DNA of 64,000 nt from Roseateles depolymerans (GCF_003387155.1 NZ_QUMT01000001.1:186001-250000), one strand, 5' to 3'. Counted from the stretch's first letter, positions 37,634 through 45,897 are shown. Numbers and translations are program-made. Notes: generated by a model not told the origin, from the sequence alone.

Positions 37634-38926
37634 CTATACAGGGAGTCGAACCTTCGCAACCAGGCCACCGCCCTCTCGCGGGCGCAGTATCAACTCCGCT
37701 TCGCAATGCACGAGCAAGCGCTGAACGATCGCCAGTCCCAGGCCCGTTCCGCCGGTCTCGCGGCTTCTCGAGCCTTCGACCCGATAGAAGGGCCGAATGA
37801 CCTTGTCGATGGCCTCTGGCGGGATGCCAGGGCCTCTATCCATGACGCTGATCTCGATGGCGTCGGCGCGCGACTCCAGGGCTACTTCTGCAGCACCTGC
37901 AAACTTGAGTGAGTTGTCGATCAAATTGACAACGATCCGATGCAAGGCTTTGGGTCGGGTGCGTGTATTGCGGGCGGCACCTCCCGTCCAAATCACCGCC
38001 TTGCCCGCGTCGGAGTAGTCAGCGATGGTACTTTCGAGAAGCGCAACCAAGTCCGTGGGAACAAGTGGCTCCTCGACTGCCTGGCTGGTCCGGGCGTAGG
38101 CGAGCCCCATCTCTACCAGATGTTGCATTTGCGCCAAGTCAGCCAGGAGCTTGTCTCTGAGGGGCTCTTGCCGGAGTATGTCGACCCGAAGTCGCATCCG
38201 CGTGATCGGCGTCTGTAGGTCGTGCGAAATCGAGCCCAGCATTTCAACGCGCTCTTCGAGGTGTTCGTTGATGCGCTGCCGCATCTGCTCGAATGCCTCG
38301 GCCGCATCCAGCACCTCACACGGACCCACACGCGGCAACGCGATTCCGCGTTTGCCGGGTCTGAGCGAACGCGCCGCATCCGCCAACTGCTTCAGGGGTT
38401 GCGTAACCTGCCGTACGGCTAGCCAGCAGCCGGCTACAAGAAGCGCTAGCTCGAAGCCCAATGCTGCAAGTAGCCATGGCGAGAGACGCAGGCTTGGCGG
38501 TCCGATCAACACTGAAACAGGTTGGCCGTCGCGCAAGCGAAGATCAAGTCGAAGATCTCCATCGGCGCCACTGCTCTCCTTGACGACAACTGTCTGCCCC
38601 AGTACTTGAGACAGGGACTGCGAAACTGTCTTTGCCATGCCGCTGGGGCTCTCTAAAGGACTGCTCCCCCCGCCCTCGTCACCCAATCGAACCCGATAGT
38701 TGGGACGCTGGAGTCGCTCGATCCACATACCGCGCTCGAACGCCGGCAGGCGTTCCAGTATGGCGACAGAGCTCGCGACATCGGCGGAGAGATAGTCCAC
38801 CATCATCCCGCGCATCCTGAGGCTGCGCTCCGCGAGCACAAACACAAAGGTCAACGCTTGGGCCAGCGTCATGCTGACAACGATGACCACGACCAAGCGC
38901 CCTAGCAGCGTTCGAGGAGTTTTCAA
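37634..38926 (-). CDS. Sensor histidine kinase
   Basis: The protein has 430 residues. Transmembrane helix 1 (about 10-30) and helix 2 (LSPWLLAALGFELALLVAGCWLAV, about 147-170) flank a periplasmic sensor of about 115 residues. HAMP follows, then the HisKA domain with phospho-acceptor His235 in SISHDLQTPITRMR, and the ATPase domain with NLIDNSLKFA (N box), MDRGPGIP (G1) and GGTGLGLAIV (G2). It is in the OmpR-partner class (EnvZ-like). Its start overlaps the response-regulator stop by 4 bp (ATGA), so the pair is translationally coupled. Signal unknown. Confidence 0.93.
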   Translation of the reverse strand: MKTPRTLLGRLVVVIVVSMTLAQALTFVFVLAERSLRMRGMMVDYLSADVASSVAILERLPAFERGMWIERLQRPNYRVRLGDEGGGSSPLESPSGMAKTVSQSLSQVLGQTVVVKESSGADGDLRLDLRLRDGQPVSVLIGPPSLRLSPWLLAALGFELALLVAGCWLAVRQVTQPLKQLADAARSLRPGKRGIALPRVGPCEVLDAAEAFEQMRQRINEHLEERVEMLGSISHDLQTPITRMRLRVDILRQEPLRDKLLADLAQMQHLVEMGLAYARTSQAVEEPLVPTDLVALLESTIADYSDAGKAVIWTGGAARNTRTRPKALHRIVVNLIDNSLKFAGAAEVALESRADAIEISVMDRGPGIPPEAIDKVIRPFYRVEGSRSRETGGTGLGLAIVQRLLVHCEAELILRPREGGGLVAKVRLPV

Positions 38927-39672
38927 GAGCCCTCGCTGGAAGAAGACATGGATTGAACGGGCACAGACAGCACGTAGCCCTCGCTGCGCACGGTCTTGAT
39001 GTAGCGCGACTCCCGAGGCTCATCTCGTAGCCGCTGGCGAACTCGGCTGACCAGAAGGTCGATCGACCTGTCGAAGACGTCCGCCTCGCGACCTTGCGTG
39101 AGCTGCAACAACTGCTCCCTGGAAAGGATGCGCTGTGGATGCTCCAACAGCACTCGCAGAAGCCGGTATTCCGCGCCCGAGAGACGTACGACTGTTCCGT
39201 CGTGGTCGACAAGGTTGCGACCCAAGGTGTCCAGGATCCAGTCTCCAAACTTGAGCTGCGATCTGGGAACCTCTGCAGGGATCTGAGGCGGCATCATCCG
39301 CGTACGTCTCAGCACCGATTTGACCCGCGCGTAAAGCTCACGGGCGGCGAACGGCTTCGACAAGTAGTCGTCCGCTCCAAGCTCAAGGCCAAGGATCCGA
39401 TCGGCTTCGTCCGAGCGAGCACTGAGTATGACGATCGGGAGCGATGGTTGCCTGGGCGCTCGGAGCTCTCTGCACAAGCTGATTCCATCCTCTCCGGGAA
39501 GCATCAGATCCAGAACGACCAGATCTATCCGCTCTCTAGCGAGCACGTCCCGCATCTCTCGGCCGCTTGCAGCGCCGCTGGCTCGCAATCCCTGGCGCAT
39601 CAGGTAGTCGACAAGCATCTCGCGGATGTCGGGGTCGTCGTCGACGATGAGGATGTGGTCTGACATGGCCAT
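38923..39672 (-). CDS. OmpR-family response regulator
   Basis: The protein has about 249 residues (start ATG 39672 or 39666). The receiver domain has ILIVDDDPDI, phospho-acceptor Asp in VVLDLMLPGEDG, and KPFAARELYARV. The winged-helix output has LTGAEYRLLRVLLEHP-like sequence (here LSGAEYRLL), SREQLLQL and RSIDLLVSRVRQRL...IKTVRSEGYVLSV. The kinase follows immediately. An IS3-family element ends about 15 bp upstream of the start codon, so the native promoter has been displaced and any expression must come from the IS or beyond it. Confidence 0.94.
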   Translation of the reverse strand: MAMSDHILIVDDDPDIREMLVDYLMRQGLRASGAASGREMRDVLARERIDLVVLDLMLPGEDGISLCRELRAPRQPSLPIVILSARSDEADRILGLELGADDYLSKPFAARELYARVKSVLRRTRMMPPQIPAEVPRSQLKFGDWILDTLGRNLVDHDGTVVRLSGAEYRLLRVLLEHPQRILSREQLLQLTQGREADVFDRSIDLLVSRVRQRLRDEPRESRYIKTVRSEGYVLSVPVQSMSSSSEGS

Positions 39673-39687
39673 CTTCACTTTCTGATC

Positions 39688-39719
39688 TTGCCCCTGCACA
39701 GCCGGACACGGGCTATTCG
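39688..39719 (+). repeat. IS terminal inverted repeat, downstream (transposase 3') end
   Basis: TTGCCCCTGCACAGCCGGAC plus ACGGGCTATTCG. It shares the CCGGACACGG-CTAT core with the other end and lies 6 bp from the transposase stop. Confidence 0.75.
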
Positions 39720-40642
39720 CAATTTAGCGCTGGAATCTCCAGGCGCCGCTGGTCTCTCAATTCACGTCTGAACTCCCAAGGTGACCTCATTTGCAGACTC
39801 GAGTGGGGGTGCACCTCGTTGAAGTGCTCGAAGGCTGCTGGCAACTGCGCCATCACCGTCCTAGCGTCCGTCAGGTCCATGCGGCTCAAGTAATCCCGCC
39901 GGAAGGTGTTGACGAAGCTCTCGGCCATGCCGTTGCTCTGCGGGCTGCACACCGGCGTGTTGATCGGCTCCAGCCCCAGCGACCTGGCGATCCGTCGGGT
40001 ATCTGCTGCAATGTATGCGCCGCCGTTGTCTGTCAGGAACTCCACCCGCTGCGACGGGACGCCCTCGACCGATCCGAATCGCCGCTCCACTGCCTCAATC
40101 AACATCTCTTTGACCGGCTCACCAGGCAGCCCTTTGCCCGCCCAGGCGCGCCACGCCATGATTTCCCGGTCGCAGCAGTCCTTGACGAACGTGGCCGTCA
40201 CCGTTTCACCGGAGTCGCACTTGATCTCGAAGCCGTCAGAGCACCAACGGGTGTTGGATGTCGTCACTGCTACCGTGCCATCATGGCGACGGCTCGACGC
40301 CGTTCGCTTCGGTGCTTTGGGGAGCAATAGAGCGTGTTCAGCCATCACGCGGTATACCCGCTTGGCGTTGACCCGAGGAAGTGACGCAGCCTTGCGTTCC
40401 CGATTCACCAGAGCGCAAGCCCGCCGGTAACGGTAGCTGGGCAGGTCGGCAATCTGCGCCTTGATCTCGCCAACCAACGCCTCGTCCTCTCGCGGCATAC
40501 GGGACTTGCGGCCGTCCTGCCAGGCGTGCGGTCGGCCCCGCAGCGCATGAACATGCGAGCGCGCCACGCCCAGTGCCTCATACACGACCCTCACTGGTCG
40601 TCGTCCGTCGGCAACAAGGGCGAGCGCGCAATCCACTTTTTT
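39713..40642 (-). CDS. IS3-family transposase OrfB (DDE integrase)
   Basis: The frame is open from 40924, but translation of this part probably begins by -1 frameshifting from OrfA near 40642. An IS3-type HTH_21 region ([33 protein letters not shown]) precedes the rve core. The DDE residues are visible: D in [13 protein letters not shown] in FLTDNGGAY and E in [32 protein letters not shown] is the family's C-terminal signature. RWCSDGFE and the [10 protein letters not shown] segment point to the IS2-like group. The frame appears intact. Confidence 0.9.
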   Translation of the reverse strand, partial: KKVDCALALVADGRRPVRVVYEALGVARSHVHALRGRPHAWQDGRKSRMPREDEALVGEIKAQIADLPSYRYRRACALVNRERKAASLPRVNAKRVYRVMAEHALLLPKAPKRTASSRRHDGTVAVTTSNTRWCSDGFEIKCDSGETVTATFVKDCCDREIMAWRAWAGKGLPGEPVKEMLIEAVERRFGSVEGVPSQRVEFLTDNGGAYIAADTRRIARSLGLEPINTPVCSPQSNGMAESFVNTFRRDYLSRMDLTDARTVMAQLPAAFEHFNEVHPHSSLQMRSPWEFRRELRDQRRLEIPALNCE

Positions 40643-40983
40643 TCCGCAGCGTACTCCACGGCCTCCTTGAGGATCTCGTTCTCCAGCGTCTTCTTGCCTA
40701 GAACACGCTGTAGCTTTGCAATCTCGGCTCGTGCTGCGGCCAGCTCGGACGCAGGCACCACGGCTTCTCCAGCAGACACCGCCGTCAGGGCTCCCTGACG
40801 CTCCAGCTTGCGCCACTGGAACAGCTGGCTCGCCGAGACGCCGGTCTGGCGCGCCACCAACGAGACACTGGAGCCGGCCTCGTAGGTGCGGCGCACCAGT
40901 TCGGCCCTCTCGGCCACGGACCATCGTCTGCGCCGCTGGTCCGTCGTGATCACCTCGATGGGCGTATTCCTAGTCGTATTCAC
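40591..40983 (-). CDS. IS3-family transposase OrfA
   Basis: The protein has 130 residues: an HTH_Tnp_1 domain ([43 protein letters not shown]) followed by a leucine-zipper coil ([33 protein letters not shown]). It binds the IS ends. The 3' part overlaps OrfB by about 50 bp around the frameshift run. Confidence 0.9.
   Translation of the reverse strand: MNTTRNTPIEVITTDQRRRRWSVAERAELVRRTYEAGSSVSLVARQTGVSASQLFQWRKLERQGALTAVSAGEAVVPASELAAARAEIAKLQRVLGKKTLENEILKEAVEYAAEKKWIARSPLLPTDDDQ
40636..40643 (-). promoter_or_regulatory. A7G programmed -1 frameshift site of the IS
   Basis: On the minus strand AAAAAAAG (GCGGAAAAAAAGTGG context) sits where OrfA (AEKKWIARS) and OrfB ([11 protein letters not shown]) overlap. 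A -1 slip here joins AEKK to VDCALALV and yields the OrfAB transposase, as in other IS3 members. Confidence 0.85.
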
Positions 40984-41010
40984 AGTCTTACTCCTATCCT
41001 CAAAGATAAG

Positions 41011-41042
41011 CGATAGACCGTGTCCGGTGAATCAGGGGGCTA
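41011..41042 (-). repeat. IS terminal inverted repeat, upstream (OrfA 5') end
   Basis: Read inward on the minus strand: TAGCCCCCTGATTCACCGGA plus CACGGTCTATCG. It pairs with the repeat at 39688. Confidence 0.75.
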
Positions 41043-41213
41043 GCTCATTTCTACAGGAGTCGGTCGGATCGGAGCACATGATGTAAGCCTGACTTTTGTA
41101 TCTCAGTTTGTCCTTGGGTCCGCCTGACATACGGTCATACAAAAACAGCTTGGCTGGATAAGCGCCCGACAACTCAAGCCTGCCCAATGCGAGCTCCCAC
41201 CTATGGAGTTCGC

Positions 41214-41720
41214 ATGCTCAAAAGTCGTTCTCTGGCTGCACTTGCTGTCCTCGCAGTAGCAGCAATCAATTCATTTGCCCAGCCTCAGGCAGGTTTCCAA
41301 GGCCGCTGGATCACCGATTCCGGCAATCTCGAAGTGGAGATTGCTCCGTGTGCAGACGCATGGTGTGGCACCGTGACCCGCGTCCTGGGGAATAAGTCGA
41401 TGAGTGCGCCAGGCCAGACGATGGACGCCGCGGATAAACGCTCCGCTCTGGGCATGAAGATCCTCACGGGGCTGAAACCATCAAGCGACAACGCGACGCT
41501 TCGCGGCGAGATCTACAACCGCGAAAACGCCAAGACCTACAGCGTTCGACTCGCCCTGGACGGCGATCAACTGGTCGTGAGGCCCTACGTTTTCATTCCC
41601 CTTTTTGGCAAGACGCAAGTCTGGCATCGGCCTGCTCAGCCCGCGCCTTCCAAAGCCCTGCCGCCGGGCGGCCCAGCATCCGAACCATCGCGCACTGCAT
41701 CTACCAAGAAGTCCGCATGA
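41214..41720 (+). CDS. Exported DUF2147 protein
   Basis: The protein has 168 residues from ATG 41214, with GGAG 9 bp upstream; an ATG 27 bp earlier in frame lacks one. The signal peptide (MLKSRSLAALAVLAVAAINSFA) is followed by the DUF2147 pattern: GRWITDSGNLEVEIAPCADAWCGTV, GMKILTGLKPSSDNATLRGEIYN and KTYSVRLALDGDQLVVRPY...GKTQVWHR. The family is periplasmic, small and beta-rich, with unknown function. A Pro/Ser-rich tail is extra. The gene overlaps the start of the decayed ORF at 41717 by 4 bp. Confidence 0.88.
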   Translation: MLKSRSLAALAVLAVAAINSFAQPQAGFQGRWITDSGNLEVEIAPCADAWCGTVTRVLGNKSMSAPGQTMDAADKRSALGMKILTGLKPSSDNATLRGEIYNRENAKTYSVRLALDGDQLVVRPYVFIPLFGKTQVWHRPAQPAPSKALPPGGPASEPSRTASTKKSA

Positions 41721-41972
41721 ACTTCAGTTCTATCCGAGTTGCCACCTCGGCCATCCTCGCCCTCGCTTTGAGCTCCGGCTGCGAGGCGCAGCCGAAGCCA
41801 CAGCCGCCGCCGCCGGAGGCAACAGACCCCGTACCACTGCAGTTGATGCAAGGGTTCCACACCTGGAAGTCTCCAGCTACGACAGAAGCTATGCCGACTA
41901 TTTCTATGGCGTCACCTCCGCGGAAGCGACGGCGTCAAGATCGGCCTAGCAGGCGCGTGGCGCGCGTTCTAA
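41717..41972 (+). pseudogene. Probable remnant of a MipA/OmpV-type outer-membrane protein
   Basis: A start with signal-like MNFSSIRVATSAILALALSSGC overlaps the DUF2147 stop, but the frame soon turns into Arg/Pro noise. In the +1-shifted frame, LEVSSYDRSYADYFYGVTSA followed by EA recalls the YxxYFxGVxxxEA motif near the C-terminus of MipA/OmpV proteins, and a third frame ends GVKIGLAGAWRAF-stop like a last barrel strand. I infer a gene reduced by internal deletion and frameshift. The family call is tentative. Confidence 0.4.
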
Positions 41973-42038
41973 AGCCACACCTTCTAACTGGTGACTTTCG
42001 GCGGCAATCAACACTTCTTTCTACACGAGTTCAACGTC

Positions 42039-43790
42039 ATGCTTCTACTCCTGCTCGCCTACCTCGGCGGCGTGCTAACCATCGTTAGCCCTTGCATTCT
42101 TCCCGTACTGCCGTTTGTCTTTTCCCGCGCGCAGGCCCCCTTTCTGCGCAGTGGCCTACCCCTGCTGGTTGGCATGGCCTTGACGTTCGCACTTGTGGCT
42201 TCACTCGCTGCTGTCGGTGGTGGTTGGGTTGTGGCCGCGAATCAATACGGGCGATGGGCTGCACTGGCGCTGGTGGCGCTCTTCGGCGCCACGTTGCTGT
42301 GGCCTCGTGTTGCAGACCGGCTCACGCGCCCCCTCGTCGCATTGGGTTCACGCCTTTCGGAATCCGCCTCAGGCGAGGCACCGCCCAGTGTCGGCGCATC
42401 CTTCGTGCTGGGCGCGGCAACGGGGCTGCTGTGGGCGCCCTGTGCAGGCCCGATTCTGGGACTGATCCTTACAGGGGCGGCGCTTCAAGGGGCAAGCCTG
42501 TCCAGCAGTCTGCTGTTATTGGCCTACGCGACGGGCGCTGCTACTTCGATGGGGGCTGCACTCCTTCTCGGAGCGAAAGTGTTCGCCGGGATGAAGCGGT
42601 CCATCGGTGCAGGGGAAGGGATCCGCAAAGTCTTGGGTGCTGCCATGCTGGCGGGTGTCGCCGCAATCGCGCTTGGGCTCGACACCGGTGCGCTGGCAAA
42701 TCTTTCCGTAGCTTCCACGGGCGGGCTGGAACAGCGGCTGCTCGCCAAGCTGGGGGGCGAGGCCCGGACGAATTCGGAGAGAGCGGCGTTGACCGTGACG
42801 CGCACCAACGGAGAAGCCCCCAGACTTCCGGAGCTTGGCATTGCGCCCCCGCTGGACGGGGCCACCCAGTGGCTCAATGGCAACCGTCCGTCCAACGCTT
42901 CCTTGAGTGGCAAGGTGGTGCTAGTCGACTTCTGGACCTACTCTTGCATCAACTGCCTCCGGACGCTTCCCTATGTCAAGGCTTGGGCGAAGAAGTACGG
43001 ACCGCAGGGCTTGGTGGTGGTCGGAGTGCATGCTCCCGAGTTCGCGTTCGAGCGCGATGTCGATAACGTGAGAAAGGCACTTAAGGATTTGGGCATTGAC
43101 TATGTCGTGGCAGTTGACAACGACTTCGCCATCTGGCGGGCCTACCGGAATCAGTACTGGCCCGCACATTACTTCATCGACAGCAAGGGGCAAATCCGGC
43201 ATCAACATTTTGGCGAGGGGAATCACGCTGAATCCGAGCATGTGATTCAACAGTTGTTGCGCGAGTCCGGCGTCAGCGTTGCGGGCGGCGTTGCTGAAGT
43301 GCCTGCACAAGGCGTGCAAGCAGCCGCAGACGAAGTTGCTCTGCATTCTGCAGAGACCTACATTGGCTACGAACGTGCCAGCAACTTCGCGTCGCGACCT
43401 GCGGCTGCGAGAGACACGGCCACTGAGTACACCCTGCCCAGGGACCTGAGATTGAATGATTGGGGCCTCGCCGGCCGATGGACCATCGGTCGCGAGCGAG
43501 CGGTCCTAGATTCCTCAAGGGGCCGCATCGTCTATCGCTTCCATTCCAGGGACCTACACCTAGTCCTTGGGCCGAGTAGTGACGGTCGGCCTGTGCGGTT
43601 CAGGGTACTGGTCGACGGCAAGGAGCCGGGCGAAGCGCAGGGCTCGGACGTCAGCGCGGATGGCACTGGTGTCGTCACGGAACAGCGCCTTTACCAACTC
43701 GTACGGCAGACCGGCCAAATCGCCGACCGCACCTTCAGCATCGAGTTCCTCGACTCGGGCGCCACTGCTTACTTGTTCACCTTTGGGTGA
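42039..43790 (+). CDS. DipZ-like disulfide-reductant transporter (CcdA + thioredoxin + C-terminal domain)
   Basis: The protein has 583 residues from ATG 42039. The CcdA/DsbD-type membrane domain (about 1-230, six or more helices) has the redox pair in VSPCILPVLPF and LLWAPCAGPILG. The periplasmic thioredoxin domain has SCINC (302-306) in FWTYSCINCLRTLPYVKAW and a WPAHYFID cis-Pro loop. The C-terminal beta-sandwich (WTIGRERAVLDSSRGRIVYRFHSRDLHLVLGP...YQLVRQ) is typical of DipZ. It moves electrons from cytoplasmic thioredoxin to periplasmic partners. The protein at 50893-51969 has the same thioredoxin and C-terminal modules without CcdA. The gene sits in the low-GC accessory segment. Confidence 0.9.
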   Translation: MLLLLLAYLGGVLTIVSPCILPVLPFVFSRAQAPFLRSGLPLLVGMALTFALVASLAAVGGGWVVAANQYGRWAALALVALFGATLLWPRVADRLTRPLVALGSRLSESASGEAPPSVGASFVLGAATGLLWAPCAGPILGLILTGAALQGASLSSSLLLLAYATGAATSMGAALLLGAKVFAGMKRSIGAGEGIRKVLGAAMLAGVAAIALGLDTGALANLSVASTGGLEQRLLAKLGGEARTNSERAALTVTRTNGEAPRLPELGIAPPLDGATQWLNGNRPSNASLSGKVVLVDFWTYSCINCLRTLPYVKAWAKKYGPQGLVVVGVHAPEFAFERDVDNVRKALKDLGIDYVVAVDNDFAIWRAYRNQYWPAHYFIDSKGQIRHQHFGEGNHAESEHVIQQLLRESGVSVAGGVAEVPAQGVQAAADEVALHSAETYIGYERASNFASRPAAARDTATEYTLPRDLRLNDWGLAGRWTIGRERAVLDSSRGRIVYRFHSRDLHLVLGPSSDGRPVRFRVLVDGKEPGEAQGSDVSADGTGVVTEQRLYQLVRQTGQIADRTFSIEFLDSGATAYLFTFG

Positions 43791-43814
43791 TCCCGCTTGA
43801 CCGGTCGCCACATC

Positions 43815-43975
43815 CTAATCTTGGCCGGTGGAGCCCAGCTTCAGCTCGGGCTCCACGGCGCCCGGCGAAACGATGGTGGTGCGAACGCCCGCAGGTGCTT
43901 CGGCGCGCAGCCCCTCGGACAGGGCTCGCACGGCGAGCTTGGTCGCGCTGCAGACGGTACCGCTTTCCCAGCGGT
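43815..43975 (-). pseudogene. C-terminal fragment of a short-chain dehydrogenase (SDR)
   Basis: The minus strand reads [20 protein letters not shown] then [20 protein letters not shown] before a stop at 43815. This is the SDR region around catalytic YxxxK and the following PGxV loop; the tyrosine is replaced (TVCSATK). Nothing of the N-terminal Rossmann fold is present: the match ends abruptly near 43975, where a LysR fragment begins on the other strand. Confidence 0.7.
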
Positions 43976-43980
43976 GCGAT

Positions 43981-44260
43981 CTTCAACTAGGAGTTCTCCC
44001 GTGAGGGTGAGTCCCTGGAAGTGGAAGTTGACGGCCCGCTAACGCTCGATGGTCAAGAGCTGAAGGTCGAGGCTGCCTTGCAGGGCTGCGGCTTGGCCTA
44101 TGTCTGGAACAACCGCGTAGTCGAGCACCTGGAAGAAGGGGCGCTGTTCCGCTGCCTTGACGATTGGTGCGCCCCAGACGATGGTTTGCATCTGTACTAC
44201 CCCAGTCATGGCCATTTATCCGCGGGGCTGAAGGCACTGATTAACGTCCTTCGCGCATGA
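43981..44260 (+). pseudogene. C-terminal fragment of a LysR-type regulator
   Basis: After an in-frame TAG the frame reads EFSREGESLEVEVDGPLTL then DGQELKVEAALQGCGLAYVW and LFRCLDDWCAPDDGLHLYYP. This is the last 90 residues of a LysR substrate-binding domain. The DNA-binding half is missing. The fragment abuts the SDR fragment, suggesting a deletion or recombination join at about 43976. Confidence 0.7.
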
Positions 44261-45085
44261 CAGCCGAGGACCGCTTGCGGCGAACGACGACATTGATGGC
44301 CTGAGGGTGAATGACTCTGACCAGCCTGCAGCGGGCAGCAAAGTGCTCATCGGCAGATCTGTCGCTGGACTACCGTCCTTTGGCCCTTTAACGTTTCTTC
44401 CGCTTGCGCCGCCGCAAAGAAGGTTTCCCAAGCATGGGCCTGGCGGCAATCTTGGGAGCCATTTCCACAAGCGATCGAGCCTCCACCGCCGTGAGCATGC
44501 GTATCCGCGCTGCTTTCTCAGCCAGCTCGGAGCTAACCATCACGAACTTTTCTGGCGCCACTCCGATTCGTTTCACAGGTTCTCCGAGATCGCTGCCATC
44601 TGGTCGGACTCCGAGCTGCCCTACGGGCGGCTGCGCTACAGGAGCGTAAGGCGGCGATTGTCCGGCTCCCCGCCAATGCCTTCGCTGGACGGTTTCGAGT
44701 AATCCGGTTCCTCGCACGGAGCATCCGGGACGAGGCTTGTGCTCCGATCAAGGCCCTGCTGGGAAATTTCTCAAGTTCAGTGATGGGCCGACAGGAAATT
44801 CTCAACTTGGATGAGCACCGTTTCTCAAGAGCGGTGATTCAGAGTGAGCTAACCTATTGTTTAACCTAGGATCCCACTCTCGACTTAGATGCATGTCAAC
44901 AGGGGGGGCGGCATTTGGCTAACTTGGGCGTACGCTGCCGAGCTACGAGAAACGCCCCTCGTCAGCTCCAGCGACTTCGGTCGCCCGCAGGGTTCTCGGA
45001 TGCCGACGGCAAGGCGCTCAAGTTTGCGCGAGTGGGGTTGAAAGAGAACAACCATGTCACGCAAGGGCTGGCTTGAGGGCAGCGA
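44261..45085. other. Decayed intergenic region
   Basis: This 825-bp region has no convincing gene. A minus-strand frame (44388-44717, 109 codons) has protein-like helix SSELAEKAARIRMLTAVEARSL and a basic tail RRRKRKKR but no known family. Repeated motifs GGAAATTTCTCAAGTTC (44762), GGAAATTCTCAACTTGG (44794) and TTTCTCAAG (44821), then TAACCTA twice (44850, 44862), look like the multi-repeat end of an insertion element, possibly IS21-type. Direct repeat B follows at 44895. Confidence 0.45.
44895..44928. repeat. Direct repeat B bounding the accessory segment
   Basis: It matches 37275-37308 at 26 of 34 positions, same orientation, with the last 12 bases (GGCTAACTTGGG) identical. It lies 158 bp before the stop of the 234-residue hypothetical gene, where sequence returns to higher GC. 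Confidence 0.6.
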
Positions 45086-45790
45086 TCAAACCTCAGAGAG
45101 CGCCGTCGAAGTGAGCCGGGACGCCAGGATCTCCAGCGACGTGGCGCCGCGATAGTTGCCCGGATCCGCCGCTTCGCCGCCATTCGGGTTGTCGTAGGCG
45201 CTCCAAGAAGCGGCGATCAACTCTTTGAAGGAGATCTTGCCTTCGAGTTGCTTGCCAACTTCCTTGAAGTTGTAGAGGGTGGATTTGCCGGTGAATCCGT
45301 TCATCGCCGTGTAGGCGGGGTTGTCAGCGCTGGTCTCGAGATATGCGTTCGCCGCACCCATATAAGACTTCACCGCGCCTACCAACGCTTGGTCGTTGTT
45401 CAGGCGCGCTTCCATGGAGCGCTTGTCGTCGGGGTCAATATCCCCTGTGACTTTGATCTTGCCGTCCTTGACGGTGATGTCCCAGTCTGTCTTGGCCAAA
45501 TCCGGACGAGCCAGCGCGAGGTTCTTTTGGAACTTCTGCAAGCGGTCCTCGATGGTTTTGATGCTGTCGTCAGCTGCGAGCATCGGGCCCGTTCTCGTAG
45601 CCAATGTCTTGGCGTAGAGCGTCTGCTGCTCCGCCGAGTCGGGAGCCGAATAGGTCAGCGTGAGCATGGTGGACGAGTTGCGGTCCAGCGTGCTGGCGGC
45701 CGCACTGGCGCTGAAGGTTGGTGCCGAGGGCGCTTGGCTGGCACTTCTGGCGTAGGAGGGGCTGGCAGCCGGGATGGCGGTGACGTTCAT
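45086..45790 (-). CDS. Hypothetical protein with Ser/Ala-rich N-terminus
   Basis: The protein has 234 residues, and GGGAGA lies just upstream of the ATG. The first 40 residues are rich in Ser, Ala and Pro with no hydrophobic signal. The rest looks globular and acidic: a helical segment (DSIKTIEDRLQKFQKNLALA), a strand pair DITVKDGKIKVTGDIDPDD, and NGFTGKSTLYNFKEVGKQL. I recognise no family. The disordered Ser-rich start without a Sec signal is the style of type III secreted or scaffold proteins, but no secretion system is nearby, so this is only a possibility. Confidence 0.7.
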   Translation of the reverse strand: MNVTAIPAASPSYARSASQAPSAPTFSASAAASTLDRNSSTMLTLTYSAPDSAEQQTLYAKTLATRTGPMLAADDSIKTIEDRLQKFQKNLALARPDLAKTDWDITVKDGKIKVTGDIDPDDKRSMEARLNNDQALVGAVKSYMGAANAYLETSADNPAYTAMNGFTGKSTLYNFKEVGKQLEGKISFKELIAASWSAYDNPNGGEAADPGNYRGATSLEILASRLTSTALSEV

Positions 45791-45852
45791 TGGTTCTCCC
45801 TGAGCTCTAAATACAGCGGCGCTCAGTGGCTTTCGGCAACCGAGCGCCAGCC

Positions 45853-45897
45853 TTTAGCCGTTTTAGCCGCTTTAGCCGCTTTAACCGTGTTAGCCGT
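45853..45897. repeat. Five tandem 9-bp units (TTTAGCCGY)
   Basis: TTTAGCCGT, TTTAGCCGC, TTTAGCCGC, TTTAACCGT and GTTAGCCGT run head to tail from 45853. They lie in the 163-bp gap between the hypothetical gene start (45790) and the MFS stop (45954). Confidence 0.88.

Larger units (their letters stand above)
39688..41042 (-). mobile_element. IS3-family insertion sequence (IS2-like group), about 1.36 kb, apparently intact
   Basis: Both ends carry matching terminal repeats of about 32 bp. The low end starts TTGCCCCTGCACAGCCGGAC on the plus strand, and the high end, read on the minus strand, starts TAGCCCCCTGATTCACCGGA. Both continue ACGG-CTAT. Two overlapping transposase frames with an A7G slippery run lie between. 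No target-site duplication is obvious: the 5-bp flanks differ. It sits between the two-component system and the DUF2147 gene. Confidence 0.85.

Noticed and set aside
41187..41213. Upstream ATG for the DUF2147 protein
   Set aside because: It lacks a ribosome site and would put charged residues ahead of the signal peptide; ATG 41214 has GGAG at good spacing.
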